DNA from: JADFQT01 sp047516825
Lineage (GTDB): Bacteria; Chloroflexota; Dehalococcoidia; Lucifugimonadales; UBA3495
DNA: 22,089 nt
Direction of reading: 5' to 3'
Assembly: GCA_047516825.1 (NCBI GenBank)
Contig: JAKZUA010000127.1
Coordinates: 1-22,089 of the forward strand
The stretch's first letter is position 1. The number at the start of each line of letters is the position of its first letter. Shown in pieces: positions 7,020-14,892 of this stretch. A program made the position numbers and the translations under genes. The notes below the pieces were generated by a model. It searched no databases. It was given only the letters and a program-made list of their open reading frames with translations, and was not told the origin of the DNA.

Positions 7020-9608
7020 CTAGTTGAGCCAGAAGGTGGAGCCATCCCCGTTCTTCTGAACTTCGATCCGCACGGGAAACATATCCTTCAGGTCTTCCAG
7101 GTGGGTAATGACGATAATCTTGTCAAAATCGTGTTGGATGGAGCTGATCACGTCCAGTATCCGCTCTCGTCCCGCCCCGTCCTGAGTGCCAAACCCCTCG
7201 TCTATGAATAGCGTTGGCAGGGGAGCGCCCATCCGCTGAGCCAGCACTTTGGAGAGGGCTATCCGCAGCGCCAGGTTTACTCGGAAAGCCTCGCCGCCGC
7301 TGTACATCTCGTAACTTCTGGGCCCAAGCTCGTCGCTGACGTTGATCTCCAGGGTCTCGATAGGTTCTCCCCGGCCGCTGCGGCGCTCCCGCTGGGTTTC
7401 CAGTTTCAAGTGCATGCGATTGTCCGTCATTTGGCCTAGCAGGTAATTGCCTTCCTCCTCCAGGCGGGGGATAACCGTTTCGATCAGCATTGCCTGGACT
7501 CCCTGCCGGCCAAAGGCCGTGGCCAGCTCCTGATAAATGCCCTGGTCCTCCTCTAGCTCGATCTTGCGGCTGGACACAGCGTCCAGCTCCTTCGCCAGCT
7601 CCTCCCGGCGGCGCATCTGGCCTTCCAGATAGCCTCGCCGGGCGATGGCGGCTTGCTGTTTTTCCTCTGCTTCCGTTAGACCTAGCTCCGCTTCTTTCAG
7701 CTGGTCCTGAAGCTGCCCGAAACTATCTATGGCCTGCTGGCCGGCCAAGAGTTCCCCTTGACGAGTTGCCAGCTCCTCGCGCCGTCGTAGGAGCATGTCG
7801 CGGGTTTGAGCCAGTGCCTCCTCTTCCTCGGGCAGTCGGGCGCGGGCTTGGGACAGGTGGGCCTGGCGCTCCTCGAAGCCCTGCAACTCGCGCATCTGGG
7901 CGTAGCTTTGTTGCCGGGCCTCTTCCTCGTAACCCAGGCTCCTAATCTCCAGGTCAAGCTCTTGCAGGGTTTTATTCTCTTCCGCCGCAAACTCCCCCGA
8001 CTCCAGAGATGCGATAGCGGATGTCAGCCGCGGCTGGGTTTCCTCCAGCTCCTGCTGGGCGCGGCGGGATTCCCGAATCTGCCGTTCCACGTTGCTGAGG
8101 GCGACTTCAAGCTCCCTATGGGCACTGGCCAGCGCCTGCTCCTGTAGCGGCAAGGCTTGGTCCACATCGGACTTCTCCGACTGGAGGCTTTTCAGAACCG
8201 CCTGGTTTTGGCGGTAGAGCTCTCGCTTTTCTTTTATCTCCCGGCTGTAGGTGTCGGCCAACCCTTGGCAGGCGTCCAGAGCCAACGGCGTTCCGCAGAG
8301 GGGGCACACCGCCTGGCCGCCGGCCGGATTGTCCAGCAGCGCCAGCTTTTTGCTCAGCTCCTCACCCTCGGTCTTGTACCTCTCGGCTGTGGTTTGGGCC
8401 TCGCCCAAGCGGTTAGCCAGATTTTGCTGGCGCTCCCGCTGGGAAGCTAGCTCCTTTTCCTGAACGCGGAGAGCCGGTCGCTGGGTTTCTAGCCTCCCCT
8501 GCTCCGAGAGCAGCTGGGCTTCGGCCTGGGCCTGGGGAGTCAACTCCACTTCCAACTTGCGCCGAAGCTCCTCGGCCAGGGTCTCCACCCGGGCGCGGCG
8601 GCGGTCGATGGCTTGCAGAACACCGGCTCTCTTTTCGGTTTTAGCCAGGTGTTGCCCGCGGACCTCCTCCAGCTCTTCAAATCTTTGCCGGGCCTCACCA
8701 AGTTTTTCCAGTCCCTCGCTGATCAGGGGAGCTTGGTCCACCAAGGCCAGGTACTCTTCAATGCGCCGTTGGGTCTGGGCCAGTGTCACTTCCAGCTGGG
8801 CGATCTCCTCTACTAAGAGGTCCATCCTCTGCTGCTCCTCAGCCAGGGCCTGCTGGCGATTCTCCAGCTCCTGGTCGCGGGTGCGGAGAAGCTCCAACTC
8901 GCGGCGTTTCCCTTGCAGGTCGATCTCCACGGTTCGCAGGTATTGCTCCAGGCCGTAGAGTTCCTGCGACGGCTCGCCCAATTCCTCAACCTCCCGCCGC
9001 AACTGCTGTAGGACTCCCTCGGATTGATCATTGGCCGAGCGCACCTCAGCCAGCTTTTCCCGAGCGCGAATTTGCAGACGGTCGTAGGCGTCCAAACCCA
9101 GGATGGAGGCCAGCACCGCCTTGCGGTCGGAAGGAGTTTTGCTGGTGAACTCGTCGGCCCGGCCTTGGAGCAGAAAGGCCGAGTTTATGAAAGTGTCGTA
9201 GTCCAAGCCGATAAGCTGCTGGATTTTCTCCTGGGTTTCCCGCACCGAATTGCCGGAGATGGGCTGAGCATCACCGCCGTTGAGCAGTTGCAGTTGCAGG
9301 TCGGAAGCGCCGGCTCGGCGCCGCCCCGACATTCCCCGGGCGTGGCTTCGAATAACCCGATAACTGGTGCCCCGAGATAGAAACTCCAGTTCCACCCGGG
9401 CTTCATCGGCCCCGTAGAAAATCAGGTCATCCTGGGTTCGGCCTCGGGCCCTCCCCCACAGGCTCCAGGTAATGGCGTCCAACAGGGCGGATTTACCGTG
9501 CCCGTTGGCCCCGCAGAGGCAGGCCAGGTGCAGGCCGGTGAAATCCAAGGGAGGAACATTCTCCCGGTAGCACAGGAAATTTTTGACGCTGAGACGCTGG
9601 GGGATCAT
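7020..9608 (-). CDS. sbcC: SbcC/Rad50-type DNA repair exonuclease ATPase subunit
   Basis: This 862-residue SMC-like ATPase works with the SbcD/Mre11 nuclease on DNA ends and hairpins. Walker A is GANGHGKS (33-40), and the Q-loop region INSAFLLQGRADEF follows. Two long Glu/Gln/Arg-rich coiled-coil stretches flank a zinc hook CPLC at 435-438, almost exactly mid-protein. The C-terminal lobe has the signature YSGGE (S770-E773), Walker B FIDEGFG with D803 and E804, and the switch histidine in VITHLEDL. The length is typical of compact bacterial SbcC. GGAAAGG lies about 6 nt before the ATG. No sbcD gene is adjacent: the upstream neighbour is the divergent ffh and the downstream one is the split-barrel gene. 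The partner must lie elsewhere. Confidence 0.92.
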   Translation of the reverse strand: MIPQRLSVKNFLCYRENVPPLDFTGLHLACLCGANGHGKSALLDAITWSLWGRARGRTQDDLIFYGADEARVELEFLSRGTSYRVIRSHARGMSGRRRAGASDLQLQLLNGGDAQPISGNSVRETQEKIQQLIGLDYDTFINSAFLLQGRADEFTSKTPSDRKAVLASILGLDAYDRLQIRAREKLAEVRSANDQSEGVLQQLRREVEELGEPSQELYGLEQYLRTVEIDLQGKRRELELLRTRDQELENRQQALAEEQQRMDLLVEEIAQLEVTLAQTQRRIEEYLALVDQAPLISEGLEKLGEARQRFEELEEVRGQHLAKTEKRAGVLQAIDRRRARVETLAEELRRKLEVELTPQAQAEAQLLSEQGRLETQRPALRVQEKELASQRERQQNLANRLGEAQTTAERYKTEGEELSKKLALLDNPAGGQAVCPLCGTPLALDACQGLADTYSREIKEKRELYRQNQAVLKSLQSEKSDVDQALPLQEQALASAHRELEVALSNVERQIRESRRAQQELEETQPRLTSAIASLESGEFAAEENKTLQELDLEIRSLGYEEEARQQSYAQMRELQGFEERQAHLSQARARLPEEEEALAQTRDMLLRRREELATRQGELLAGQQAIDSFGQLQDQLKEAELGLTEAEEKQQAAIARRGYLEGQMRRREELAKELDAVSSRKIELEEDQGIYQELATAFGRQGVQAMLIETVIPRLEEEGNYLLGQMTDNRMHLKLETQRERRSGRGEPIETLEINVSDELGPRSYEMYSGGEAFRVNLALRIALSKVLAQRMGAPLPTLFIDEGFGTQDGAGRERILDVISSIQHDFDKIIVITHLEDLKDMFPVRIEVQKNGDGSTFWLN

Positions 9609-9697
9609 ATGGCGCCTTTCCGGCTGTTCACATTCTGGGACTTTTGGGCTGGATGATGGCCCATTCTAACACAGGGCCAAGGCCATTTAATTACGCC

Positions 9698-9727
9698 TTG
9701 ACCCCCTCAGGGCGGCGAGCCTACAAT
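9698..9727 (+). promoter_or_regulatory. Strong candidate sigma70-type promoter of ffh
   Basis: TTGACC (9698-9703) and TACAAT (9722-9727) are spaced by 18 nt and match consensus at 5/6 positions each. The predicted start near 9734 gives a leader of about 85 nt before the TTG start of ffh. It lies in the divergent gap between sbcC and ffh. Confidence 0.65.
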
Positions 9728-9756
9728 TTGACAGAGAGGAAGTTTTAGGATTGGCT

Positions 9757-9797
9757 GGCGTCTTTTCGGCTGTGATTTCGCAGATGAAAAGGACGCC
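9757..9797 (+). promoter_or_regulatory. Hairpin in the ffh mRNA leader
   Basis: GGCGTCTTTT (9757-9766) pairs with AAAAGGACGCC (9787-9797) through one bulge, closing a loop of about 20 nt. It ends only 21 nt before the TTG start codon and just upstream of GGTAAGGGA, so it would sit immediately 5' of the ribosome-binding site. It is not followed by a T-run, so it is not a terminator. A role in translation or mRNA stability is possible but unproven. Confidence 0.45.
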
Positions 9798-9818
9798 CGC
9801 TGGTAAGGGATTGAAGTA

Positions 9819-11150
9819 TTGTTTGAGAACTTGACAGACAAGCTCACCGGAATTTTCCAGCATCTCCAGAATCGGGGACGCCTGACCGAAAAGGATATCG
9901 ACGAAGCCCTGGGGCAGGTCCGCCGCGCCCTGCTGGAAGCGGACGTGAATTTCCGGGTGGCCCGGGATTTCGTGGCCAAGGTCAAAGAGAGGTCCCTGGG
10001 CGCCGATGTACTGCAAAGCCTCACCCCAGGGCAGCAGGTGGTCAAGGTGGTCCACGAGGAGCTGACCCAACTGCTCAGTGGGAGTGATCACCGGTTGACC
10101 CTCTCCAGCCAACTCCCCAGCGTGCTGATGCTGGTCGGCTTGCAGGGCTCAGGCAAGACCACCACCGCAGCCAAGCTGGCTTTGCAGCAGCGGAGGCAGG
10201 GGCACAGCTCGCTGCTGGTGGCGGCGGACTTGCGCCGCCCGGCCGCCATCTCCCAGCTGGAAACCCTGGGGCGTCAGCTGGATGTTCCAGTTTATTCCGA
10301 AGACCCCAAGACTTCCACTGTGGTTCAGGTAGCCGAAGCCGGCGTAAAGCGGGGAGCGCAGCTGGGAGTCAGCTGGGTAATCATAGATACCGGCGGCCGG
10401 CTGCACATCGATGACGAGCTGATGGGAGAGCTGGAAGCGATTAAGAGGGCCGCTTCTCCCACTGAAACCCTGTTGGTTGTCGACGCCATGACCGGTCAGG
10501 ATGCGGTCAACGCCGCCCAGGAATTCCACGAAAGGGTGTCTCTCACTGGCCTGATTATGACCAAGATGGACGGTGACGCCCGGGGTGGCGCCGCCCTGTC
10601 GGTTACCCAGGTAACCGGCGTGCCGATAAAATTTGTCGGCGTGGGAGAACGCAGCGACGCATTGGAGCCCTTCCACCCCGACCGCATGGCCTCCCGTATT
10701 CTGGCCATGGGAGACGTGCTGACCCTGATCGAGAAGGCCCAGGAAGTGGTGGACCAGGATCAGGCCAAGGAGATGGAGCGCAAGTTCCGGCAGGCCACCT
10801 TTGACCTGGAGGATTTCCTGCAGCAGATTCAAAGCGTAAAAAAGATGGGATCCCTATCCCAGATTATGGAAATGATCCCCGGAATGAACCAGCTGGGAAA
10901 GAATATGCCTACCGAGCTGGATGAAGGGCAGATCACGCGAACGGAGGCCATCATCCGATCCATGACCGCGGAGGAGAGACGCCGGCCGGAGATCATCAAC
11001 GGCAGCCGGCGCCGGCGCATCGCCAAAGGCAGCGGCACCACCGCCCAGGATATCAATCAGCTTTTAAACCAGTTCCGGCAGACCCAGAAGCTGATGAAAC
11101 AGTTCTCTCGCGGCCGGAACCCTCGCAGCCTGATGGGCCTGTTCCGCTAG
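9819..11150 (+). CDS. ffh: Signal recognition particle GTPase Ffh/SRP54
   Basis: This 443-residue Ffh binds SRP RNA and signal peptides and delivers nascent membrane proteins to FtsY at the membrane. The N domain (residues 1-90) is followed by the G domain with G1 GLQGSGKTT (107-115), the DLRRPAA motif, G3 DTGGR (190-194), and G4 TKMDGDARGGAALS. The C-terminal methionine-rich M domain includes GMNQLGKNM and the RNA-binding RRRRIAKGSGT stretch. Nearly all SRP GTPases have DTAGR at G3, so the A192G change is notable. The start is TTG, chosen because MFENLTDKLTGIF is the conserved N-terminus and GGTAAGGGA lies upstream. It has its own promoter. ftsY, rpsP and other common neighbours are absent. 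Confidence 0.96.
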   Translation: MFENLTDKLTGIFQHLQNRGRLTEKDIDEALGQVRRALLEADVNFRVARDFVAKVKERSLGADVLQSLTPGQQVVKVVHEELTQLLSGSDHRLTLSSQLPSVLMLVGLQGSGKTTTAAKLALQQRRQGHSSLLVAADLRRPAAISQLETLGRQLDVPVYSEDPKTSTVVQVAEAGVKRGAQLGVSWVIIDTGGRLHIDDELMGELEAIKRAASPTETLLVVDAMTGQDAVNAAQEFHERVSLTGLIMTKMDGDARGGAALSVTQVTGVPIKFVGVGERSDALEPFHPDRMASRILAMGDVLTLIEKAQEVVDQDQAKEMERKFRQATFDLEDFLQQIQSVKKMGSLSQIMEMIPGMNQLGKNMPTELDEGQITRTEAIIRSMTAEERRRPEIINGSRRRRIAKGSGTTAQDINQLLNQFRQTQKLMKQFSRGRNPRSLMGLFR

Positions 11151-11210
11151 GGGGCCGGGGTATCAGTGCTTGGAGAGAGCGTGTCGGAATAACCCCTCCC
11201 CTTACGAAGG

Positions 11211-11367
11211 CTTAATACACGACAGTTTGTGGTAGCGGCGGGCTGTCTTTCTGAGCCGAAACATAGTGGAGGCGAAGAATCTCAGATTCTTCGGTGGCTC
11301 CGCTCCCTCAGAATGACAAGAAGTGTACTCGTGTACTAGCCTTGTTGAAAAAGTGTCGTGCAATGAG
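11211..11367. mobile_element. MITE-like insertion with terminal inverted repeats and target duplication
   Basis: The left end CTTAATACACGACAGTTTGT and the reverse complement of the right end, CTCATTGCACGACACTTTTT, agree at 15 of 20 positions. The element is flanked by direct copies of CCTTACGAAGG (11200-11210 and 11368-11378). Removing the element plus one copy restores a clean hairpin, CTCCCCTT-acg-AAGGGGAG, matching the intact copy at 6445-6465. Because the target is palindromic, the exact boundary is ambiguous; the duplication is 7-11 bp and the ends may extend a few bases. It encodes no transposase, so it would be non-autonomous. Confidence 0.65.
11245..11317. repeat. Inner palindromic repeat within the MITE-like element
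   Basis: GTCTTTCTGAG (11245-11255) and CTCAGAATGAC (11307-11317) are inverted ends with one mismatch. Between them is a 21-bp palindrome with one unpaired central base, CGAAGAATCT-C-AGATTCTTCG (11273-11293). This is the look of an independent dispersed palindromic repeat carried inside the larger element. No coding capacity. Confidence 0.6.
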
Positions 11368-11515
11368 CCTTACGAAGGGGAGGTTGGGAGGTGTTAAGTC
11401 ACCTCCTCTCTAACTCTCCCCCTTTAAGGAGGAGAGGATCGGTCCCTTCCCGCTTGATTGGGGAAGGTTAGGATGGGGGTGGTCGCCGATTCATCAAAAC
11501 CAACTGGATGATGTA

Positions 11516-12433
11516 TTAAACCATCCCGGCCCGCGGCGCGCTGAAGAGGTAAATCGTGGCATAGGTGCGCCAGGGTGACCATCTTGCGGAGAAGGGTCTC
11601 AGCTGCTCGTCGGTGATGGGTTCGCCATCGAAGTACATGCTGGAGACGATACGGCGCAGCGCCAGGTCACCCAGGGGCAGGGCGTCCGGACGTCCCAGAC
11701 CCCGCACCAGCACCCACTGCGCAGTCCAATTCCCCACGCCTCTTAGCTGGGTAACCTGTTGGACCACCTCCTCATCGGATTTCTCGTTCAGGCAATCCAA
11801 CCCGCCGGTTCCGTCGCGAGCCGCCTGGGCAATGCCCTGCACGTATTCGGCCTTGCGGTAGCTCAGTTTCAGCCGGCGCAGGTCTTCCACCAATGCTGAA
11901 GCCAGGGCTTCGGGCCGGGGGAAGGCGTAGTAATCAGCGCCGTCGAAGGCTTGGCGCAACCCGTAGGTCTCAATTAGCAGCGTCCTCACGATTCGGGCCA
12001 CGCTGGTGGCGATCTGCTGGCCCAGGATGGCGAGGGTCAACGCCTCGAACACCGTTGCGGTGTGGGGCAGGTGCAGCCCGTAAAAGTTCTCGCAAATCGC
12101 CGCCAGCGGCGGGTCCCGCCTGGCCAGATGGTAAAAGGGGGTCAGCTCCTGCTGGGTGCCCAGCAGCCAGGCTACCTGCGCCTTACCTGCCGCAGCGTCC
12201 TGCGGCGTCAGGTTTTCTCCCCTTAGCTCCACCTCCAGCTCGGGTTCTTCCACCGTCCCGACCGCTCGGACCGAGGCCAGGACCAACTTGGGACCCAAAT
12301 CTAGCAAGCGACGATATTGACCGTCCACCCAGGAATCGCTGCCGTACCGTCCCCGGAAGTAGGTGCCGTAGCTAGCCGTCAGCTCCAAATCGAAGGGCGG
12401 CGCCGGCTGAAGGCTGGTGGTCAGGCGATCCAT
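11516..12433 (-). CDS. alkA: AlkA-type 3-methyladenine DNA glycosylase (HhH-GPD family)
   Basis: This 305-residue base-excision repair enzyme removes alkylated purines. It has an N-terminal AlkA-like b-domain (about 15-105). The HhH-GPD core follows, with LAILGQQIATSVARIV (135-150), a helix-hairpin-helix QLRGVGNWTAQW (229-240), and the catalytic aspartate D256 in LPLGDLALRR. The C-terminal PFSARWSPWRTYATIYLF is the usual family ending. Length and domain order match bacterial AlkA. There is no four-cysteine iron-sulfur motif, so it is not an EndoIII/MutY type. It is the last gene of the minus-strand unit, 26 nt after thpR, and its stop faces the convergent ffh across the repeat cluster. Confidence 0.9.
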   Translation of the reverse strand: MDRLTTSLQPAPPFDLELTASYGTYFRGRYGSDSWVDGQYRRLLDLGPKLVLASVRAVGTVEEPELEVELRGENLTPQDAAAGKAQVAWLLGTQQELTPFYHLARRDPPLAAICENFYGLHLPHTATVFEALTLAILGQQIATSVARIVRTLLIETYGLRQAFDGADYYAFPRPEALASALVEDLRRLKLSYRKAEYVQGIAQAARDGTGGLDCLNEKSDEEVVQQVTQLRGVGNWTAQWVLVRGLGRPDALPLGDLALRRIVSSMYFDGEPITDEQLRPFSARWSPWRTYATIYLFSAPRAGMV

Positions 12434-12459
12434 GCGCTCTACCGCCCCTTAACTGCCCT

Positions 12460-13074
12460 TTAATTGCTAACCAGGGGCACCGACCCCAGGGAAGTGTAGG
12501 TTGCGCCCTCTGGCCTGCGGTCACTCTGGATCAGGTGCAATGATTCGACCTGCCAAGGCGGGGAAGGCTCCAGTTCCACTTCCGAGACCGCCTTGCCAAT
12601 CTGAAGCCGGACTGGCGGTGGGACTCCCTCGCGAACCCGGCCCAGGGTCAGGTGAGGCCGGTAGGGTCGCTGCTCTGGGGCAAACCCGATCCGGCTGGCG
12701 GCCTCTTCCACCTGGACTTGCAACCCAGCAAGGAGGGTAAGGTCACCCTGGATGCCCGCCCATAAAACCCGGGGCCGGCGGGTGTTGGGAAACACGCCCA
12801 ACTGGAATAGACTCAGCTCGAAAGCGCCGGACTCGTTGCTTTGGGATGCCTGGGTCATCGCCTCGAAAACCTGCTCGGTTAAAGTTGGCCGGATGTTGCC
12901 CAGGAACTTAAGGGTCAGATGAATGCCGGCAGGGTCCACCCAGCGAACTCCGGTCGAGATCTCTTGCCTCAAAGCGGCGATTGTCCGGGTCAAAGCCCCT
13001 TTGGCTGTAGGGGGTAGATCCAGCGCGATGAAAACCCGGATACTATCGGTGATGCTGTCTCTGCGTTGGTTCAA
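12460..13074 (-). CDS. thpR: RNA 2',3'-cyclic phosphodiesterase (LigT/ThpR, 2H family)
   Basis: This 204-residue 2H-phosphoesterase has both catalytic HxTx motifs: H52-L-T54-L after WVDPAGI, and H141-L-T143-L after YRPHL. Family members open 2',3'-cyclic phosphates on RNA and can join tRNA halves in vitro. RVFIALDLP near the N-terminus is the standard opening strand. The start is TTG, overlapping the mug stop by 4 nt (TTGA), which implies translational coupling. No separate ribosome-binding site is visible. A neighbouring pair of DNA glycosylases suggests co-expression with nucleic acid repair. Confidence 0.92.
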   Translation of the reverse strand: MNQRRDSITDSIRVFIALDLPPTAKGALTRTIAALRQEISTGVRWVDPAGIHLTLKFLGNIRPTLTEQVFEAMTQASQSNESGAFELSLFQLGVFPNTRRPRVLWAGIQGDLTLLAGLQVQVEEAASRIGFAPEQRPYRPHLTLGRVREGVPPPVRLQIGKAVSEVELEPSPPWQVESLHLIQSDRRPEGATYTSLGSVPLVSN

Positions 13075-13652
13075 TTGGCGCTGTCGGTATGGAGGCTGTC
13101 AGAACGGAGCTGGGCTAACTGCCGATACCAGTCCGCCAGGACTTCCAGCGAATACTGGGCGTTGGCGGGACTGGGGTTGGGCACCACAAAAACCCGGCTC
13201 TGTCCAATAAGGTGGCGCTGCAGACCTAAGTCCGGCTTTTCCTGCCGGCCCTCAGCGTATTTCAGATAGGCCCGGTAGCACATCATGCCGTGGAAGCAGG
13301 CGATGGCGGGCCGGAAGTCCAGCAACTTCGCCTTTAATATTTGCACCCCCTGCCGGTAGTCCGAGACGGTCAGCCCGGAAGCCTGGGAAGTTGGGCGTTT
13401 GATCAAGTCGGTCAAACCGATTCCATGATCCATCAATTGCTGATCCAGAGCCGGTGAAAGCTGAACTGGGACCAAACCTGAGGAGTTCAGCGCCGTCCAA
13501 AATCGGTTGCGAGGATTGGCGAAGTAGTGACCTTCTCGCACAGAGATGGTGGAGGGGTTGAGCCCGATGAACACGATATCCAACCCCGGCTGGAGATAGT
13601 CGGGCAAGGTCTCCAAAACCTGGTTGGCCGGGAATTCCGGTTGTAACGACAT
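13071..13652 (-). CDS. mug: Mug/TDG-type mismatch-specific uracil/thymine DNA glycosylase
   Basis: This 193-residue member of uracil-DNA glycosylase family 2 excises U or T opposite G. Motif 1 is FIGLNPSTIS (28-37) with the catalytic asparagine N32, followed by GHYFANPRNRFW (41-52). GLTDLIKRPT (79-88) is the family's second conserved block, and VPNPSPANA (157-165) is the motif that wedges into the DNA. The length is normal for Mug (about 170-200). The ATG is preceded by AGGAATAGG. It starts 13 nt after the amidohydrolase stop and overlaps thpR by 4 nt, so it is firmly inside the unit. Confidence 0.9.
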   Translation of the reverse strand: MSLQPEFPANQVLETLPDYLQPGLDIVFIGLNPSTISVREGHYFANPRNRFWTALNSSGLVPVQLSPALDQQLMDHGIGLTDLIKRPTSQASGLTVSDYRQGVQILKAKLLDFRPAIACFHGMMCYRAYLKYAEGRQEKPDLGLQRHLIGQSRVFVVPNPSPANAQYSLEVLADWYRQLAQLRSDSLHTDSAN

Positions 13653-13665
13653 TCTTTGCCTATTC

Positions 13666-14514
13666 CTAAGGGGGCAAGAGTTTCAGGAGCCTTACGGCGT
13701 TTTCGCCCAATATTGCCGCCTGGGCTGTCGGTTCTAGTCCCGAATCATACAGCTCCTGGGCCAGCTGGCGATGGGGGACCAAGGGGTAATCCGACCCAAG
13801 CAGGATTTTTTCCGGGCCGACCAAGCTGGCAGCCGTGGCAAACACTTGTTTTTGATACAGGAGGGGTGAGACCGCCGTGTCGAAATAGACCTTTTGCAGG
13901 GCCCTATTCACCTCCGGCATCAGCCCGTAGAAGGGCAGTCCGCCGCCCCAATGAGCGCAGATGATGTCGTTCTCTGGGAAGTTGAGGATGAAGCGATACA
14001 GCTTATCCGGCGTGGTGCTTCCCTTCCCGGCGTAGGAGTGTCCCACCGGCTCGGAAGCGTGAATCACCACCGGCACTCCCAGCTCATAGGCGGCCATCAT
14101 CACCGGCTTCATTTGAGTCTTACTGGTGATATCGAAAACCTGGGTGTCGGGATGAAACTCGCCCACGCCTAGCAGACCCGCCTCGACGCACCTGCGGATT
14201 TCCCCCGCGGCCTGGCTGCCCCAAGTCGGGTTGACCGAGCAGAACCCAACCAGGCGATGGGGATGTTCCTGCCGTGCCTGGATCAGAAAATCGTTTACTT
14301 CGCTGGAAATATCCTGGCTGGTCCAGCCCATACCCATTACCACCGACTGGTCCACCCCATCCCGTTCCATGGCCTGGAGCAGCTCAGCGGTGGTGGCCAG
14401 ACGCGATTTGGGGTTGGAGAAGAGGGTGGCGAAGGTGGCATCTTGGGTCGCCAGCTCGGCCCGGCGCTGAGCAAAGCTATCGGGAAAGATGTGACAGTGG
14501 GCGTCAACTATCAT
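13666..14514 (-). CDS. TIM-barrel metal-dependent amidohydrolase (amidohydrolase 2 / ACMSD-like family)
   Basis: This 282-residue enzyme has the metal ligands of the amidohydrolase-2 family: H6 and H8 in VDAHCHIF at the N-terminus, H152 in VVIHASEP, H188 in CAHWGGGLPFY, and the catalytic D242 in LGSDYPL. The family includes decarboxylases such as ACMSD and lactone or ester hydrolases. The substrate cannot be read from the sequence. The ATG is in the normal place for the family, since the HxH motif follows within five residues. It lies 39 nt after the 103-residue unknown and 13 nt before mug. Its link to proline synthesis or DNA repair is unclear. Confidence 0.87.
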   Translation of the reverse strand: MIVDAHCHIFPDSFAQRRAELATQDATFATLFSNPKSRLATTAELLQAMERDGVDQSVVMGMGWTSQDISSEVNDFLIQARQEHPHRLVGFCSVNPTWGSQAAGEIRRCVEAGLLGVGEFHPDTQVFDITSKTQMKPVMMAAYELGVPVVIHASEPVGHSYAGKGSTTPDKLYRFILNFPENDIICAHWGGGLPFYGLMPEVNRALQKVYFDTAVSPLLYQKQVFATAASLVGPEKILLGSDYPLVPHRQLAQELYDSGLEPTAQAAILGENAVRLLKLLPP

Positions 14515-14553
14515 GGTATATCGGGCCCGGGAATATCGGGCCCAGTCGAGGGT

Positions 14554-14865
14554 CTAATTGGCGCTGCCGTTGCCGTCGCCGTTGAAGTCGTTGTCGGTGA
14601 AAACGGCCGTTTCCCGCCCCTGAAACACATGGATGATCAACTCTTCTCGAGAGATGCCCACGGCATCCACCAGGTCTTCGTCAATGGCATCGATGATTTC
14701 CTGAATGCTTTCCTGGGTCAGGCTTTCATCCACCGCCAGTGTAACGTGGACCATGTTGAAGGTGAAGTGGATGTCGATGCGGCCGACCGGCCGGTCCTCC
14801 TCCAAAATGGTATATGCTTCGGAGTAGGGTGTCCGAACCTCGCGTTCGAAGTCGAAATTCGCCAA
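14554..14865 (-). CDS. Conserved-looking small acidic protein of unknown function
   Basis: This 103-residue cytosolic protein is not recognised. It has no signal peptide, membrane segment or cysteine cluster. After a polar N-terminus, RPVGRIDIHFTFNMVHVTLAV (about 26-46) looks like two b-strands. Acidic helices follow (SIQEIIDAIDEDLVDAVG), then a strand ELIIHVFQG and a disordered tail DNDFNGDGNGSAN. The start is TTG with AGAGGG upstream. It begins 27 nt after proA and ends 39 nt before the amidohydrolase start. The ORF fills its gap on the operon strand and keeps normal codon use, so it is probably real. Confidence 0.7.
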   Translation of the reverse strand: MANFDFEREVRTPYSEAYTILEEDRPVGRIDIHFTFNMVHVTLAVDESLTQESIQEIIDAIDEDLVDAVGISREELIIHVFQGRETAVFTDNDFNGDGNGSAN

Positions 14866-14892
14866 CTCGATTTCCCTCTAATCCCGAATCCG

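Larger units (their letters stand above)
11191..11467. repeat. Cluster of CCTCCCC...GGGGAGG hairpin repeats between convergent ffh and alkA
   Basis: The 365-bp gap between ffh and the convergent glycosylase gene has no protein gene. It holds several hairpins of one style: a split copy CTCCCCTTACGAAGG/GGAGGTTGGG interrupted by the MITE-like element, GGAGGTG-ttaagt-CACCTCC (11387-11406), CTCTCC...GGAGAG (11414-11436), and CCTTCCC...GGGAAGG (11445-11467) followed by TTAGGATGGGGGTGG. They resemble the copy at 6445. They may act as bidirectional terminators, but their multiplication suggests a dispersed repeat family. Confidence 0.65.

Noticed and set aside
9784..9834. A 16-codon upstream reading frame overlapping the ffh start
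   Set aside because: It has no ribosome-binding site and its ATG lies in the leader hairpin, so it is probably chance.
11191..11467. CRISPR-like array of repeats
   Set aside because: Repeats are hairpins of varying sequence and spacing, with no constant direct repeat, spacers or cas genes.
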